Of a stretch of 64,000 bases of DNA, positions 8,742 to 16,973 are shown in pieces; position 1 is the first letter of the stretch; each line of letters begins with the position of its first letter. The DNA is from Candidatus Thiocaldithrix dubininis (GTDB lineage Bacteria > Pseudomonadota > Gammaproteobacteria > Thiotrichales > Thiotrichaceae), in NCBI GenBank assembly GCA_029972135.1, contig CP124755.1:806001-870000 (forward strand), read 5' to 3'. The notes beneath the pieces are model-generated. The model was given only the letters and a program-made list of their open reading frames with translations, ran no database searches and was not told the origin of the DNA. Position numbers and translations under genes: made by a program.

Positions 8742-9569
8742 ATGCCATTAAAATGGTTCATCGGCGCGGTTATGTTAGTTGCTGCGGCAACCGCGCAAGC
8801 AGATCCGGCAAAAGATCTGAAGCAGTTTCAGGATTATTTTAAAAAGAAATTTCCGAATGTGGAGTTTGCGGATTATGCCAATGGCGCGTATGCCTTGGAT
8901 GAAAAATTCCGCGAACAATGGAAAGAAATGGAAGAATTTCCTCCTTATGAATTGGATGTGGATGCAGGCAAAGCGTTATGGGAAAAACCCTTTGCGAATG
9001 GTAAAAGCTACAAAGATTGCTTTACTGAGGATTTAAAGGATATTCGCGCAAAATACCCTTACTATGATGCGAAGAAAGACACCATTGCGACCATGGAAGG
9101 TGCGCTGAATGAGTGTCGCAAAAGCAATGGCGAAGAGCCAATCAAGGATTTAAAACGTAACGAAATGGCGCAATTAGTGGCTTATGTGGCTATGGAAGGG
9201 CGCGGGCAAAAAATTAATATTCCCACGCCCAAAGGTGGCGCACTGAAATGGTATGAGAAGGGCAAAAACTTCTTCTATACCAAACGTGGGCAATTAAATA
9301 TGGCGTGTGCGGATTGCCATATTCAAAGCTCGGGTAAGTTTTTGCGAGCCGAATTACTCAGCCCTGCGTTGGGTCATACCACACATTGGCCGGTTTATCG
9401 TTCTAAGTGGGGTTATTTGGGCACATTGCATCAACGTTATATCGGTTGTAATGAGCAAGTACGTGCACAACCCTTTAAACCGCAAAGTGATGAATATAAA
9501 GCCTTAGAATTTTTTGAAACCTATATGTCGAACGGGCTGGAATGGAATGGACCCGCTTCGCGTAAATAG
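8742..9569 (+). CDS. soxA: Sulfur-oxidation cytochrome c subunit SoxA (single-haem form)
   Basis: Catalytic subunit of SoxXA. After a short Sec signal (about 1-20) there is one haem site, CADCH at residues 189-193. The cysteine that becomes the persulfide haem ligand is visible at residue 236 in RYIGCNEQVRAQPF. The N-terminal domain, which carries a second haem in dihaem SoxA proteins, has no CXXCH; Cys93 and Cys125 remain and probably form a disulfide. This places it with the monohaem SoxA class. Ribosome binding site GAGGAGAGGAGGGG precedes the ATG. Confidence 0.93.
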   Translation: MPLKWFIGAVMLVAAATAQADPAKDLKQFQDYFKKKFPNVEFADYANGAYALDEKFREQWKEMEEFPPYELDVDAGKALWEKPFANGKSYKDCFTEDLKDIRAKYPYYDAKKDTIATMEGALNECRKSNGEEPIKDLKRNEMAQLVAYVAMEGRGQKINIPTPKGGALKWYEKGKNFFYTKRGQLNMACADCHIQSSGKFLRAELLSPALGHTTHWPVYRSKWGYLGTLHQRYIGCNEQVRAQPFKPQSDEYKALEFFETYMSNGLEWNGPASRK

Positions 9570-9597
9570 TTGATTGAATTAATTGGATCGCACCTGC

Positions 9598-9620
9598 AAC
9601 CCGACTTCAAGTCGGGTTTT
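9598..9620 (+). terminator. Terminator-like hairpin between soxA and soxB
   Basis: A perfect 9-bp inverted repeat (AACCCGACT / AGTCGGGTT) with a 3-base loop is followed by only four T residues. It sits in the 73-base gap between soxA and the soxB start. It may partly terminate, or protect the upstream message end, lowering soxB relative to soxKXYZA. Confidence 0.55.
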
Positions 9621-9642
9621 GCGTAATTGGGAGGAGGAAACG

Positions 9643-11370
9643 ATGAGTTTAACGCGTCGCGAATTTTTACAGATGTTGGCGGCTGCCAGTGTGGCAGGTT
9701 TTAATTTAAATACGGCATGGGCAGAAGGTAAGGCGGAAGGCAAGCTAGCGGCTGATCCGTATGATTTGGCTAAGTTTGGTAATGTGTCGATTTTGCATTA
9801 CACCGATTGCCATGCGCAATTATTGCCAATTTATTTTCGTGAACCCAGCGTCAATTTAGGCATTGGCGCGATGAAAGGTAAGCCACCGCATTTGGTGGGT
9901 GAGCATTTTTTAAAGCAATACGATATTAAGCCCAACACGGCTGATGCTTATGCGTTCACCTATTTGGATTTTGCAGAGGCCGCGAAGAAATACGGCAAAG
10001 TCGGCGGTTTTGCGCATTTGAAAACCTTAGTGGATAAAGTTAAAGCCCAACGCCCCGGCGCATTATTGTTAGACGGTGGTGATACATGGCAAGGTTCGTG
10101 GACATCGCTGAAAACCAATGCGCAAGATATGGTGGATGCGCAATTAGCCTTAGGCGTCAATGTGATGACACCGCATTGGGAAATGACCTTTGGCGCAGAT
10201 CGAGTGAAAGCAATCATTGAAAAGGATTTTGCAGGCAAAATTGATTTTGTAGCGCAAAATATTTTTAGCAATGATTTTGATGAACGGGTGTTTGAACCTT
10301 ACGTTATTAAAGAAATCAACAGCGTACCTGTTGCGATTATTGGGCAAGCCTTCCCTTATACGCCAGTCGCGAATCCTAAGCATTTAATCCCCGATTGGAG
10401 CTTTGGCATTCGTGATGAAGATATGCAAAAAGTGGTGGATGAGGCGCGGAAGAAAGGCGCAAAAGTGGTGATTGTGTTGTCGCACAATGGCATGGATGTT
10501 GACTTGAAAATGGCGACTAAAGTCAGCGGCATTGATGCCATTATGGGCGGGCATACGCATGATGGCGTATTCCAACCCGTGGTGGTTGAGAATAAAGGTG
10601 GTAAAACCTTAGTCACCAATGCGGGTTCAAATGGCAAATTCTTAGGTGTGTTAGATTTAGAAGTTAAAGATGGCAAGCTGAAAGATTTCCGTTATAAATT
10701 ATTACCTGTCTTCTCGAATTTGCTCGAAGCTGATAAAGGCATGTTGAACTTAATTGAGAAAATTCGTGAACCGTATAAGAAAGAGTTGGCCGAAGAGCTC
10801 GCTGTTTGTGATGAAACCTTATACCGTCGTGGTAATTTCAATGGCACATTCGACCAGTTGATTTGTAATGCATTAATGCAAGAGCTGGATGCACCGTTGG
10901 CGTTCTCCCCCGGCTTCCGTTGGGGGACTAGCGTATTACCGGGACAACCGATTACCTTTGAACACGTTGCCGATCAAACCGCAATTACTTATGGCACAGT
11001 AACGCGTAATGAAATGACGGGTGAAATGGTGAAAACCATTTTGGAAGATGTGGCTGATAACTTATTTAACCCAGACCCGTATTATCAACAAGGCGGTGAT
11101 ATGGTGCGTGTCGGCGGCTTAAAGTTTAGCTTTGACCCAACCGCTAAAATGGGTGAGCGCGTATCCGATATGGAATTAGACGGTAAAGCCCTGGATATGA
11201 AGAAGACTTATCCAGTCGCGGGTTGGGCTAGCGTGCAAGCTGAAGTACCGAAAAATAAACAAATCTGGGAAGTAGTGGCAGATTATTTGCGTGAGAAGAA
11301 AACTATTTCTAAGGTGGATTTGAATATGCCGAAACTGAAAAATGTGGATGGCAATCCGGGCTTAGCCTAG
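9643..11370 (+). CDS. soxB: Thiosulfohydrolase SoxB
   Basis: Periplasmic dimanganese hydrolase that releases sulfate from SoxY-bound cysteine S-thiosulfonate. It belongs to the metallophosphatase/5'-nucleotidase superfamily. Visible are a Tat signal (TRREFLQ then a hydrophobic stretch ending AWA), the metal-binding motifs HYTDCHAQLLP, LLDGGDTWQGSW and GGHTHDG, and a C-terminal nucleotidase-like domain (about 390-560). I chose the ATG at 9643 because GGGAGGAGGAAACG lies directly upstream and the Tat motif then begins at residue 4. A longer frame to 9583 would run through the hairpin. The product is 575 aa, as expected. Confidence 0.95.
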   Translation: MSLTRREFLQMLAAASVAGFNLNTAWAEGKAEGKLAADPYDLAKFGNVSILHYTDCHAQLLPIYFREPSVNLGIGAMKGKPPHLVGEHFLKQYDIKPNTADAYAFTYLDFAEAAKKYGKVGGFAHLKTLVDKVKAQRPGALLLDGGDTWQGSWTSLKTNAQDMVDAQLALGVNVMTPHWEMTFGADRVKAIIEKDFAGKIDFVAQNIFSNDFDERVFEPYVIKEINSVPVAIIGQAFPYTPVANPKHLIPDWSFGIRDEDMQKVVDEARKKGAKVVIVLSHNGMDVDLKMATKVSGIDAIMGGHTHDGVFQPVVVENKGGKTLVTNAGSNGKFLGVLDLEVKDGKLKDFRYKLLPVFSNLLEADKGMLNLIEKIREPYKKELAEELAVCDETLYRRGNFNGTFDQLICNALMQELDAPLAFSPGFRWGTSVLPGQPITFEHVADQTAITYGTVTRNEMTGEMVKTILEDVADNLFNPDPYYQQGGDMVRVGGLKFSFDPTAKMGERVSDMELDGKALDMKKTYPVAGWASVQAEVPKNKQIWEVVADYLREKKTISKVDLNMPKLKNVDGNPGLA

Positions 11371-11375
11371 ATCAA

Positions 11376-11398
11376 AAAAGGGGGCATAGCCCCCTTTT
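11376..11398. terminator. Bidirectional terminator between soxB and the DsrE-like gene
   Basis: A perfect 10-bp stem (AAAAGGGGGC / GCCCCCTTTT) with a 3-base loop begins 5 bases after the soxB stop. A-runs and T-runs flank the stem on both strands, so it can stop the convergent sox operon and the minus-strand operon alike. Confidence 0.9.
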
Positions 11399-11402
11399 AT
11401 AT

Positions 11403-11882
11403 TTAAGGGCTGAGATAACTCCAGCCTTGTTCTTGTCGTTCCATAATCCGTGCAATACCCGCTTGTGCTTGTTCAATATCGGGTAATAAGCTTGGGCGTT
11501 TGCCATCTTTGGCTTCAATTGCATCTAAAGTATTGGTGCAAGCGGTAAATACAACGTTCTGTAGCATTAAGCTTTTTACGCGTGCCGCATAATGGCTTTT
11601 ATCGGTTAGTAACCAAATGCCTGGACCGTAAGCCACTACCTCAATATCAATATAATCCATGCCGTAATGCTTTTGCAGATTCACAATATTCGATAAAACG
11701 TGATCTTGCATCTCCGCATCGTTTTTATTGACTTGAATAACCAAACGATGATGTTGCTGTTCGGCGCTTTTATTCGACGGCGTTTCGGTATGGTTGGCGC
11801 TGACTTGACTCAGTGGGTACGCGCTAACTAATAACAAGGCGACTAATGGCACAAACCAGCGAATTAAACCTTTCATACTCAA
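11403..11882 (-). CDS. Exported DsrE-family-like protein
   Basis: Predicted periplasmic protein of the DsrE/DsrF-like (COG1416-type) fold. A signal peptide or N-terminal anchor covers about 1-29. Strands typical of the fold follow (RLVIQVNKND, DIEVVAYGPG, NVVFTACTNT), then a C-terminal AGIARIMERQEQGWSYLSP helix and tail. The cysteine in FTACTNT is at the position where DsrE-like sulfur carriers place their active Cys; sulfur binding here is inference. The start overlaps the stop of the YeeE/YedE gene by four bases, linking it to sulfur transport. It is last in a four-gene minus operon running toward soxB. Confidence 0.75.
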   Translation of the reverse strand: MSMKGLIRWFVPLVALLLVSAYPLSQVSANHTETPSNKSAEQQHHRLVIQVNKNDAEMQDHVLSNIVNLQKHYGMDYIDIEVVAYGPGIWLLTDKSHYAARVKSLMLQNVVFTACTNTLDAIEAKDGKRPSLLPDIEQAQAGIARIMERQEQGWSYLSP

Positions 11883-13144
11883 ACCTTATCTAATTTACGC
11901 AGCGATTCCGGCAATAAATGCAGATCGACTAAGCCGGTAATAAACGCTTTGCTGAAACTGGCTTCTTCTTCATACATCATGCGGTAGAATTGCACTTTCA
12001 TGGTTAATGCCGAGCCGAAAATTAAGCCTGCTAATGCAATAAATGAACCGAGCGCTAACGTAGAAACTCCGGTAATGCCTTGCCCAATCGTACAACCCAT
12101 TGCTAATACGCCGCCAAAGCCCATGAGAATCGCACCGATTACGTGATTTACGACATCTTGCATAGAAGCAAACCATTCCCACTTAAACGAACGTGTGATT
12201 AATGCCCAGACTAATGAACCTGCGGCAACGCCAAAGCAAGCCATAATGCCAAAGGTCAGTAAGGTTTTATCAAAGCTATTTAAGGCATAACCAAAGGCTT
12301 GTCCCATTGGGTTAATGAAAGTAAAGGATTGCGCACTTAATGCCGCGCCTAACGCCGGTTTGCTCAGCTCTGAATCGGCTAACATGTCCCATTCGCTGTA
12401 ATATTGAGTTAAAGGATACACTTCGCCATCCACATTAACGCCAATTTTACTGGTTACATACCACGCAACTAATACGCACAAACCCACGCCTAAGCCACCT
12501 AACGCAAAGTCACGGCTACTGCGAAAATCTTTAGAGGTAAAAGCCCAAGCAATTAAGCTTGCGCCTAAGATCAAACCAATAATCAAGCGGGCAGTTACAG
12601 CGTTAGCTTCGCCTGCGATCAGTGTGCCTAAATCCTGTGAATTTCCCACTTCAATGGCTAACGGTTTAATCCAAGGGTAGAACAATAAGGAATACAAGGT
12701 TTGATCTGAACCGGGGAAGGGGTTCAGCATGTAATAAGAAATGATAGCAATGATTAAAAACACAAACACGGATTTGAGATTACCCGCGCCTAAACGCACT
12801 AAGCATTTATTGCCGCAACCGCCCGCAATCGTCATCCCAATGCCAAATAGAATGCCGCCTAGCAAGTTTTCCGCCCAGATTAATTGTCCATTGCGGTAAG
12901 GTGGGTAGGTGGTATTAAGATTAATCAAGCCTAGACTTTCTAGCGTAATCACGCCTAGTAAGGCAATCGCAATGGCTAAGCCCCAAGCGCGTAAACGCCC
13001 CGTGTGGCTCATATTGACCCAATCCGACACCGCGCCCATTGTACAAAAATGGGTTTTATTGGCGACTAAACCCAATACAAACGCAATGATGAAACCCGCA
13101 CTCAGTAAAAACGTCTGTGCAGCCGTAAAATTTTCAAACACCAT
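11879..13144 (-). CDS. YeeE/YedE family sulfur (thiosulfate) transporter
   Basis: Polytopic inner-membrane transporter related to TsuA/YeeE, which imports thiosulfate by relay through conserved cysteines. About ten to twelve hydrophobic segments are visible. The three cysteine signatures of the family are present: HFCTMGAVSDW near residue 33, GGCGNKCLVRLGAGN near 110, and AMGCTIGQGITG in the last third. An AGGAG site lies upstream of the ATG. Substrate specificity (thiosulfate or another sulfur compound) cannot be read from sequence. Its position between dsbD and the DsrE-like gene, opposite the sox operon, supports a role in sulfur trafficking. Confidence 0.9.
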   Translation of the reverse strand: MVFENFTAAQTFLLSAGFIIAFVLGLVANKTHFCTMGAVSDWVNMSHTGRLRAWGLAIAIALLGVITLESLGLINLNTTYPPYRNGQLIWAENLLGGILFGIGMTIAGGCGNKCLVRLGAGNLKSVFVFLIIAIISYYMLNPFPGSDQTLYSLLFYPWIKPLAIEVGNSQDLGTLIAGEANAVTARLIIGLILGASLIAWAFTSKDFRSSRDFALGGLGVGLCVLVAWYVTSKIGVNVDGEVYPLTQYYSEWDMLADSELSKPALGAALSAQSFTFINPMGQAFGYALNSFDKTLLTFGIMACFGVAAGSLVWALITRSFKWEWFASMQDVVNHVIGAILMGFGGVLAMGCTIGQGITGVSTLALGSFIALAGLIFGSALTMKVQFYRMMYEEEASFSKAFITGLVDLHLLPESLRKLDKV

Positions 13145-13195
13145 AGTGCATTTTTCTCCTCAAAACGCTCTTGAAATCTGCCATTGCGCCCACCC

Positions 13196-15055
13196 TTAAG
13201 GCGCAGGGCTTGCTAACTGTTGAATAAACGCTGCTGCTGGCATAAAACCAACAATGCGCTTAGTTTTTTGTTCTTGTGCTTGGGAATCAAAAAATAGAAT
13301 GGCGGGCGGGCCAATAATTTGATAATGCTGTTGTAACGCACGTTGTTCCGCAGAATTTTGCGTAACATCCACTTGCAGTAGCACCGTATCTTTTAAGGCT
13401 GCTTGCACGGCTGGTTGGCTGAAGGTATGCATTTCAAATTCTTTGCAAGCGATACACCAATCGGCATACACATCCAACATTACGGGTTTACCGTTAGCGT
13501 CTTTTAAAGCGGTTTGTAACTCTGTTAAGTTGTTGATCCGTTTAAAGGCTAATGCGTTGTGTTGGCTGTTGTGGGGGGCGTGTAAGTGTGACCAAATGGC
13601 TGTACCGCCTAATATCAAGCCGTAGATTAAGCTGAGTGCGCCTAAACCGCGTGCTACGGTTTGCCATTTGCCATGTGCGGGTTTGAATAAGCCGAATAAC
13701 ACCGCAGCGAATATAAACAAGGCAGCCCACAATAACTGGCTAACATAAGTGGGCAAAATGCGTTCAATCAACCAAATCGCTACACCCAACAGCATAATGC
13801 CAAAGATGCGTTTAACAGCTTCCATCCATAACCCGGCTTTGGGTAATAAGCCCGACATAGTACCCACCAAAATCAGCGGTAAGCCCATGCCTATGCTTAA
13901 ACTGAATAAGGCTGCGCCACCTAACACCGCATCTCCAGTTTGCCCAATGTAAATCAATGCGCCCGCTAAGGGCGCGGCGACACAAGGTCCGACAATTAAG
14001 GCTGACAATGCGCCCATAATGGCTACGCCGACCCAGTTACCCCCCGCTTGACGATTACTCCAATGGGTTAAGCGTTCTTGAATACCCGCAGGTATTTGTA
14101 GGTCGTATACACCAAACATGGATAACGCCAGCAAGACGAAAATGCCGCTAAATGCACCAAGAATCCACGGGTTTTGGAAATAGGCTTGTAGGTTTTGCCC
14201 AAATAAACCGGCTAATACGCCTGCAATTGTGTAGGTAAACGCCATAGCTAACACATAGATCAGCGATAAACCAAAGGCTTTGCGTGGCGTAATATTTTTT
14301 TGCCCGACAATAATGCCGGATAAAATTGGAATCATAGGAAATACGCAGGGCGTTAACGCTAAGAGAATGCCTAAGCCCAAAAAGATCAGCAGCGTAACCG
14401 CAATATTTTGCCCTTTTAACTCATCCACCAATTGATCTTGTTCGTTGCGTACCACTGGCGCGGGCTTGCTGAGCGGCGTATTGCTTTCGACTTCACTTAA
14501 GGTGACCTCGCTAACCGTAACTGGCGCATTGGCATTAGCATTTGCCCAAGTCAACAGAAAGCGCTTGCGTTGGGGTGGGTAACAGTTTTTTCCAGCTTGG
14601 CAACCTTGCCACCCCACATCTACTTGCAATTGCGAACGGCTTAAATCCACACGTTCTATAGGTAAATTAACTTTGGCTTGATCGTGAATGGCTTCCACCT
14701 GACCAAACGACGGATCTTGCTTAATTTCGCCCTTCGGTAACTGGGTTTCACCGAGCTTAAAACCCTGAGTCGTAGCTGGAATCAGAATAAACTGTTCCTT
14801 ATATAAATAATGCTGAGGTTGAATAGTCCACTGAAATTGTAACTGCTGAGCATTATAAAGCGGTGCTTGTAAACTAAAGGCTTGTTCCGCAGTTAGTGTT
14901 TTAGGTAAATTAATATCCTCATCTATACCTTTTATATCTGCATTGCCAATTGGAAACGTATTAGGTTCGGCTAATATAACGGGGCTGATTAAGCCAAGAC
15001 TTATAAAAAGCGCAATTAAGGTAAAGCGCTTAACAATACGATTGAATAACCACAT
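13196..15055 (-). CDS. dsbD: Thiol:disulfide interchange protein DsbD
   Basis: Carries electrons from cytoplasmic thioredoxin to periplasmic thiol proteins. The three-domain layout is complete: signal peptide and periplasmic alpha domain (with GCQAGKNCYPPQ as its cysteine pair), a central eight-helix membrane domain (two Cys in LTPCVFPMIP and VGPCVAAPLAG), and a C-terminal thioredoxin domain with CIAC near residues 534-537. I chose ATG at 15055, which follows the upstream stop by four bases; a TTG at 15070 would overlap it. Between a SoxW-like thioredoxin and a sulfur transporter, it probably supplies the reductant role of SoxV for SoxY recycling (inference). Confidence 0.92.
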   Translation of the reverse strand: MWLFNRIVKRFTLIALFISLGLISPVILAEPNTFPIGNADIKGIDEDINLPKTLTAEQAFSLQAPLYNAQQLQFQWTIQPQHYLYKEQFILIPATTQGFKLGETQLPKGEIKQDPSFGQVEAIHDQAKVNLPIERVDLSRSQLQVDVGWQGCQAGKNCYPPQRKRFLLTWANANANAPVTVSEVTLSEVESNTPLSKPAPVVRNEQDQLVDELKGQNIAVTLLIFLGLGILLALTPCVFPMIPILSGIIVGQKNITPRKAFGLSLIYVLAMAFTYTIAGVLAGLFGQNLQAYFQNPWILGAFSGIFVLLALSMFGVYDLQIPAGIQERLTHWSNRQAGGNWVGVAIMGALSALIVGPCVAAPLAGALIYIGQTGDAVLGGAALFSLSIGMGLPLILVGTMSGLLPKAGLWMEAVKRIFGIMLLGVAIWLIERILPTYVSQLLWAALFIFAAVLFGLFKPAHGKWQTVARGLGALSLIYGLILGGTAIWSHLHAPHNSQHNALAFKRINNLTELQTALKDANGKPVMLDVYADWCIACKEFEMHTFSQPAVQAALKDTVLLQVDVTQNSAEQRALQQHYQIIGPPAILFFDSQAQEQKTKRIVGFMPAAAFIQQLASPAP

Positions 15056-15059
15056 AAGC

Positions 15060-16085
15060 TTAATCCACAATATGAATATCAGTGCCCTGTTTCAATAACT
15101 CTGCTTGGCGTTCTGCTAAATACTCATTATAGGTGGAATATTTCTTATAATAACCACCGCCTACATAGCGAAATAATTCTTTAAAGTGAAAGCTGAATAA
15201 CATGCCGTCTAAACGCGTGACTTCTTTACCTTCATCAAATAAAACAATACCCGGGCGATACAGCATATTCAAACTTTTGGCTAAATCTTTTGGAGTGGTT
15301 TTATCACCATTGGGGGCAGTAATACTCTCGGTTGAATTCGCATCTAAGCGCACAATAGTAAACGGCTTTAATTCAGCTTTTACATCATCACGGATTAATA
15401 ATTTACTGTGTAGGTGCTCACATTCTTCACAGTTACTGTCTTCAAAGATAATAGCCAAAGGCGTTTTTACCGTACTTAAGTCGGTTATTTTTTTGAATAA
15501 CTCATTGTCTTTTAAGGTATAATTTCCTTTTCTGCTATTCTTATCTAAATAATCCGCTAAATTCATATCTTTATACGCCTTGTCATTAACGTAATGTAAG
15601 ATATTGCCAAATTGACCGCTACTACGATAACCGTTTAAGCGCACGACAGCATTGTTTTTGGCATCTAAAAATAAAACAGTAGGGGTATACTGAATATTCA
15701 ACTGTTTAGAAAATTCTTTCTCAGAATAACTTTTGTCTTTAGAGAATTGAATTTCTCTATCACCTTTGACATTAATGGCAATTACGTCAAAATGTTGTTG
15801 AATATAATCTTTGGTTTCGCCGCTGGTAAAATTATCATGCAGCATTTTTTCACAATAGGGGCAGTTATTTAGATGAAAGAATAACATAACATGTTTATTA
15901 GCCTTTTCGGCTTCTTCAATATCTGCTTGAATATCTAAAAAACTGTCTTTAAACCAACTGGGCATACTATGTTCAACCCCCCCCTTTATTTTACCGCTGG
16001 TTTCCTCCGCAAAGCTTTGGTTAAACGTGCCACTGACGATTAATCCAACAAAACACAGTGTTTTAAATAATTGTATTAGTTTCAT
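15060..16085 (-). CDS. Periplasmic double thioredoxin-fold protein, SoxW-like
   Basis: Exported protein (signal peptide about 1-26, ending SFA) with two thioredoxin-like modules. The first has the redox motif NNCPYCEK (Cys75 and Cys78), followed by the cis-Pro strand YTPTVLFLDA. The second has SNCEECEHL (Cys219 and Cys222) and YRPGIVLFD. Duplicated SoxW-like or thioredoxin-SoxW proteins are known beside Sox and DsbD/CcdA genes. The start at 16085 is fixed by an ideal AGGAGG site; an upstream frame to 16112 would include that site in coding sequence. As first gene of the operon with dsbD, it is the likely direct DsbD client. Confidence 0.82.
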   Translation of the reverse strand: MKLIQLFKTLCFVGLIVSGTFNQSFAEETSGKIKGGVEHSMPSWFKDSFLDIQADIEEAEKANKHVMLFFHLNNCPYCEKMLHDNFTSGETKDYIQQHFDVIAINVKGDREIQFSKDKSYSEKEFSKQLNIQYTPTVLFLDAKNNAVVRLNGYRSSGQFGNILHYVNDKAYKDMNLADYLDKNSRKGNYTLKDNELFKKITDLSTVKTPLAIIFEDSNCEECEHLHSKLLIRDDVKAELKPFTIVRLDANSTESITAPNGDKTTPKDLAKSLNMLYRPGIVLFDEGKEVTRLDGMLFSFHFKELFRYVGGGYYKKYSTYNEYLAERQAELLKQGTDIHIVD

Positions 16086-16511
16086 ATCTACTCCTCCTAG
16101 CAGCCTTTGCATTTAAACATAAGTTTATGGGCAGATAAAAGGCGAGATGCCTATCCATTAGAGATAGTTATTTAATATAATTCAAACAGAATATTATAAT
16201 ATGCTAATCTAATATTTTAGATTTAGAAAAATCTAAGTTAAGTTTTTAAATAAATTAAAAACAATGGATTAATTTTTGATCAAAAGTTGAAATTGGGTAC
16301 TATAATGAATAGCGGTGTTTTTGACTAAAAAATATCCATTAAAAAGGTTGCGTTGTAATTTAGCTGAAATTTTCCAATAATCGTTCTGCCGATTCTACAA
16401 TGCTGCAACAGCAAAAGTTAAAAGTACTAGGGAATTTGATTTTTCTGAATCCCATAAAAAGTGCTTAACGTATAATAGGCAGTTCAAAACAATATAAAAC
16501 GGGCTAATTTC
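16086..16511. other. Divergent intergenic region with an operator-like palindrome
   Basis: This 426-base AT-rich gap separates the minus-strand SoxW-like operon from the plus-strand CZB gene. It contains a perfect 8-bp inverted repeat TTAGATTT/AAATCTAA with a 4-base spacer at 16217-16236, a plausible regulator site for the divergent promoters. I see no open reading frame of note and could not assign a clear -35/-10 pair. Confidence 0.5.
16217..16236. promoter_or_regulatory. Palindrome, possible operator
   Basis: Perfect inverted repeat TTAGATTT-N4-AAATCTAA in the middle of a divergent intergenic region. There is no T-run of terminator type. It could be bound by a dimeric regulator controlling the SoxW-like/dsbD operon or the CZB gene; the regulator is unknown. 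Confidence 0.4.
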
Positions 16512-16901
16512 ATGCGCAAAAATAACGCTTTTCTCGTTAAACGTATTAACGATCACGTACAATATTTAAATAAAATTAAGGGTCGTTTAGACAACACGAA
16601 TAATTTTCAACCAACAGACTGCCATTCTTGTGCGCTGGGTTGTTGGCTGGATTCAGATGGAGTGAATGACGTGTTGGTATATGGAGAACACATGCAAACT
16701 TTGTTTAACCGTCTAGTTGAAGAACATGAGAAGTTTCATATCGCAAGTCACAACGCTGTGCAGTGTCATGAACAAGGCGATAAAGTGGGTGAATATCGCG
16801 AAATGACGCAAATGCACAAATTATCCAATAATTTAATTGCTATTTTATTAGAGATGGATAGTGTGGCTATGCAACAAGATCGCAAGGCAAAGTCTGCTTA
16901 A
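16512..16901 (+). CDS. Stand-alone CZB (chemoreceptor zinc-binding) domain protein
   Basis: A 129-residue cytoplasmic protein made almost entirely of a CZB domain. CZB folds bind zinc through three His and one Cys; the matching residues appear to be His15 (DHVQYLN), Cys40 (CALGCWL) and His72/His76 (EHEKFHIASH). CZB domains are normally fused to chemoreceptors or diguanylate cyclases and sense zinc or hypochlorous acid. Here there is no partner domain, so it must act on a separate protein or as a simple sensor or buffer. Extra cysteines at 37 and 44 are notable. There is no strong ribosome binding site. Confidence 0.8.
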   Translation: MRKNNAFLVKRINDHVQYLNKIKGRLDNTNNFQPTDCHSCALGCWLDSDGVNDVLVYGEHMQTLFNRLVEEHEKFHIASHNAVQCHEQGDKVGEYREMTQMHKLSNNLIAILLEMDSVAMQQDRKAKSA

Positions 16902-16973
16902 ACCCGCTTAAGCATTTGCCTTTAATCTAAAACTGCATTGGGCTTTCGGTTGTTTCGCTCTACACTTGCGAGT

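Noticed and set aside
13749-13952. Short plus-strand frames inside dsbD and the YeeE gene
   Set aside because: They lie entirely within well-supported minus-strand membrane-protein genes and have no protein features of their own.
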